A stretch of 64,000 nucleotides of DNA from the NCBI RefSeq assembly GCF_052857255.1, contig NC_135500.1:49254272-49318271 (forward strand), read 5' to 3'. The translations under genes were made by a program, and so were the position numbers. Each line of letters begins with the position of its first letter. The first letter of the stretch is position 1. Source of the DNA: Amblyomma americanum. Taxonomy: Eukaryota > Arthropoda > Arachnida > Ixodida > Ixodidae. This document shows positions 62,001-64,000 of this stretch, one piece after another. The notes under the pieces were generated by a model, which worked only from the letters and a program-made list of their open reading frames with translations, did not search any database and was not told the origin of the DNA.

Positions 62001-64000
62001 GTTTTAGATCGAAACTAGCGAGATTTACGCACTTCGATTTTAAAAGTCGTCGAAGAGTAGACGAGAGAGAGCTGTAAACTTTTTCTCTCAGAACCGCGCG
62101 AAAACTTGTATTCCGGCTCAAAACAACGAGATACATCGTTTTAGAACGAAACTAGCGAGATTCACGAACATCGATTTTACAAGTCGTCGAAGAGTAGACG
62201 AGAGAGAGCTGTAAACGTTTTCTTTCAGAACTGCGCGAAAACTTGTATTCCGGCTCAAAACAACGGGATACATCGTTTTAGATCGAAACTAGCGAGACTT
62301 ACGCACTTCGATTTTACACGTAGACAAAGTGTAGACGAGAGAAAGCTGTAAACTTTCTCTCAGAACTGCGCGAAAACTTAAATTCAGGCTCAAAACAACG
62401 GGATACATCGTTTTAGATCAAAACTAGCGAGATTCATGAACATCGATTTTACAAGTCGTCGAAGAGTAGACGAGAGAGAGCTGTAAACTTTTTCTCTCAG
62501 AACGGCGCGAAAACTTGTATTCCGGCTCAAAACAACGGGATACATCGTTATAGATAGAAACTAGCGAGATTTACACACTTCGATTTTACAAGTCCTCGAA
62601 GAGTAGACGAGAGAAAGCTGCAAAACGTTTTCTCTCAGAACTGCGCGAAAACTTGAATTCCGGCTTAAACAACGGGATACATCGTTTTAGATCGAAACTA
62701 GCGAGATTTACGCACTTCGATTTTAAAAGTCGTCATAGAGTAGACGAGAGAGAGCTGTAAACTTTTTCTCTCAGAACTCGGCGGAAACTTCTATTCCGGC
62801 TCAAACAACGGGATACATTGTTTTAGATCGAAACTAGCAAAATTCACGAACATCGATTTTACAAGTCTTCGAAGAGTAGACAAGAGAAAGGTGTAAACAT
62901 TTTCTCTCAGAACTGCGCAAAACTTGTATTCCGACTAAAAGCAACGAGATACATCGTTTTAGATCAAAACTAGCGAGATTTACGTACTTCGATTTTACAA
63001 GTCGACGAAGAGTAGACGAGAGAAAGCTATAAGCTTTTTCTCTCAGAATTGCGCGAAAATTTGTATTCCGGCTCAAAACAACGGGATACATCGGTTTAGA
63101 TCGAAACTAGCGAGATTTACTCACTTCGATTTTACAAGTAGACAAAGTGTAGACGAGAGAAAGCTGTAAACTTTCTCTCAGAACTGCGCGAAAACTTAAA
63201 TTCCTGCTCAAAACAACGGGATACATCGTTTTAGATCGAAACTAGCGAGATTCACGAACATCGATTTTACAAATCGTCGAAGAGTAGACGAGAGAGAGCT
63301 ATAAACTTTTTCTCTCAGAACGGCGCGAAAACTTGTATTCCGGCTCAAAATAACGGGATACATCGTTTCAGATCGAAACTAGCGAGATTTATGCACTTCG
63401 ATTTTACAAGTCGTCGAAGAGTAGACGAGAGAAAGCTGCAAAACGTTTTCTCTCAGAACTGCGCGAAAACTTGAATTCCGGCTCAAAACAACGGGATACA
63501 TCGTTTAGATCGAAACTAGCGCGATTTACGCACTTCGATTTTACAAGTCGTCGAAGAGTAGACGAGAAAAAGCTGTAAACTTTTTCTCTCAGAACTGCGC
63601 GAAAACTTGAATTCCGGCTATAAACAACGGAATACATCGTTTTAGATCGAAACTAGCGAGATTTACGCACTTCGATTTTAAAAGTCGTCGAAGAGTAGAC
63701 GAGAGAGAGCTGTATACTTTTTCTCTCAGAACGGCGCGAAAACTTGTATTCCGGCTCAAAACAACGAGATACATCGTTTTAGAACGAAACTAGCGAGATT
63801 CACGAACATCGATTTTACAAGTCGTCGAAGAGTAGACGAGAGAGAGCTGTAAACGTTTTCTCTCAGAACTGCGCGAAAACTTGTATTCCGGCTCAAAACA
63901 ACGGGATACATCGTTTTAGATCGAAACTAGCGAGATTTACGCACTTCGATTTTACAAGTCGTCGAAGAGTAGACGAGAGAGAGCTGTAAATGTTTTCTCT
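59087..64000 (+). repeat. 2864-bp 21-monomer HOR, runs off the window
   Basis: Landmarks at 59087, 59970 and 60540 recur at 61951, 62834 and 63404, each 2864 bp later. This is 3275 minus 411, exactly three monomers fewer than the 24-mer. The missing monomers are those found at about 41470-41880 in the 24-mer unit; the junction is near 61910-61970. The second copy is cut by the end of the window at 64000, which falls inside a monomer, so the array continues. Confidence 0.9.

Larger units (their letters stand above)
1..64000 (+). repeat. Satellite DNA array, 137-bp monomer, head-to-tail
   Basis: The whole window consists of tandem copies of one monomer of about 137 bp, roughly 467 copies, all in the same orientation. 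Landmarks recur in fixed order in every copy: GAAACTAGCGAGATT, then CGATTTTACAAGTCG, GTAGACGAGAG, TTTTCTCTCAGAAC, GCGAAAACTT, TTCCGGCTC, and GGGATACATCGTTTTAG. Individual monomers differ by substitutions and by indels of 1 to 6 bp. I saw no inverted segment, no transposable element and no unique sequence. Long homogeneous arrays of this type are typical of eukaryotic centromeric, pericentromeric or subtelomeric heterochromatin; which of these applies cannot be decided from sequence alone. The family is not one I recognise. Confidence 0.98.

Noticed and set aside
1..64000. CENP-B box in the monomer (NTTCGNNNNANNCGGGN)
   Set aside because: CGGG is present in CAACGGGAT, but the TTCG element is not at the required distance; the nearest TTC is in TTCCGG, about five bases too far upstream. 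No match on the minus strand either in the consensus.
1..64000. CRISPR array
   Set aside because: Whole monomers are homologous to one another end to end; there are no short identical repeats separated by unrelated spacers.

Overview
The window is, as far as I can read it, one uninterrupted array of a single eukaryotic satellite DNA family. The monomer is 137 bp, always in the same head-to-tail orientation, which gives about 467 monomers in 64 kb. I found no protein-coding gene, rRNA, tRNA, CRISPR array, transposon or unique spacer. Such arrays are typical of centromeric, pericentromeric or subtelomeric heterochromatin. I do not recognise the monomer and cannot name the organism. The consensus is about 42% G+C and has roughly twice the CpG expected from its base composition, while many recurrent variants are CpG transitions.

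The interest lies in the higher-order structure. Recurrent variant monomers let the array be split into nested higher-order repeats (HORs). From the left: a 6-mer duplication of 819 bp (1-1464); a 14-mer repeat and two 964-bp 7-mers (1465-5902); a mixed stretch (5903-8216); a block with the most divergent monomers (8217-11550) that returns almost unchanged at 29206-32540; two 965-bp 7-mers (12265-14194); three 274-bp dimers (15222-16043); an 11-mer repeat of 1518 bp (18446-21302); and 21-mer/19-mer copies (21823-28980).

The right half is more regular: a 3146-bp 23-mer repeat (33949-40038), a 3275-bp 24-mer present in more than three copies (38253-49827), a 2191-bp 16-mer (49690-54931), then a copy of the preceding 24-mer material displaced by 9158 bp (54238-59707), and finally a 2864-bp 21-mer derived from the 24-mer by loss of three monomers (59087-64000). 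The lengths add up exactly: 9158 = 3275 + 2191 + 2191 + 1501, and each HOR length equals a whole number of 137-bp monomers plus the small indels visible inside it. This is the expected result of repeated unequal exchange or segmental amplification, and several hybrid-monomer breakpoints can be located.

Inside the monomer there are two recurring inverted repeats, one of which becomes a perfect 11-bp stem with a 3-nt loop in some variants. Short minus-strand open frames of 61-96 codons recur because the monomer recurs, and I do not regard them as genes. HOR boundaries are approximate because they lie inside similar sequence.
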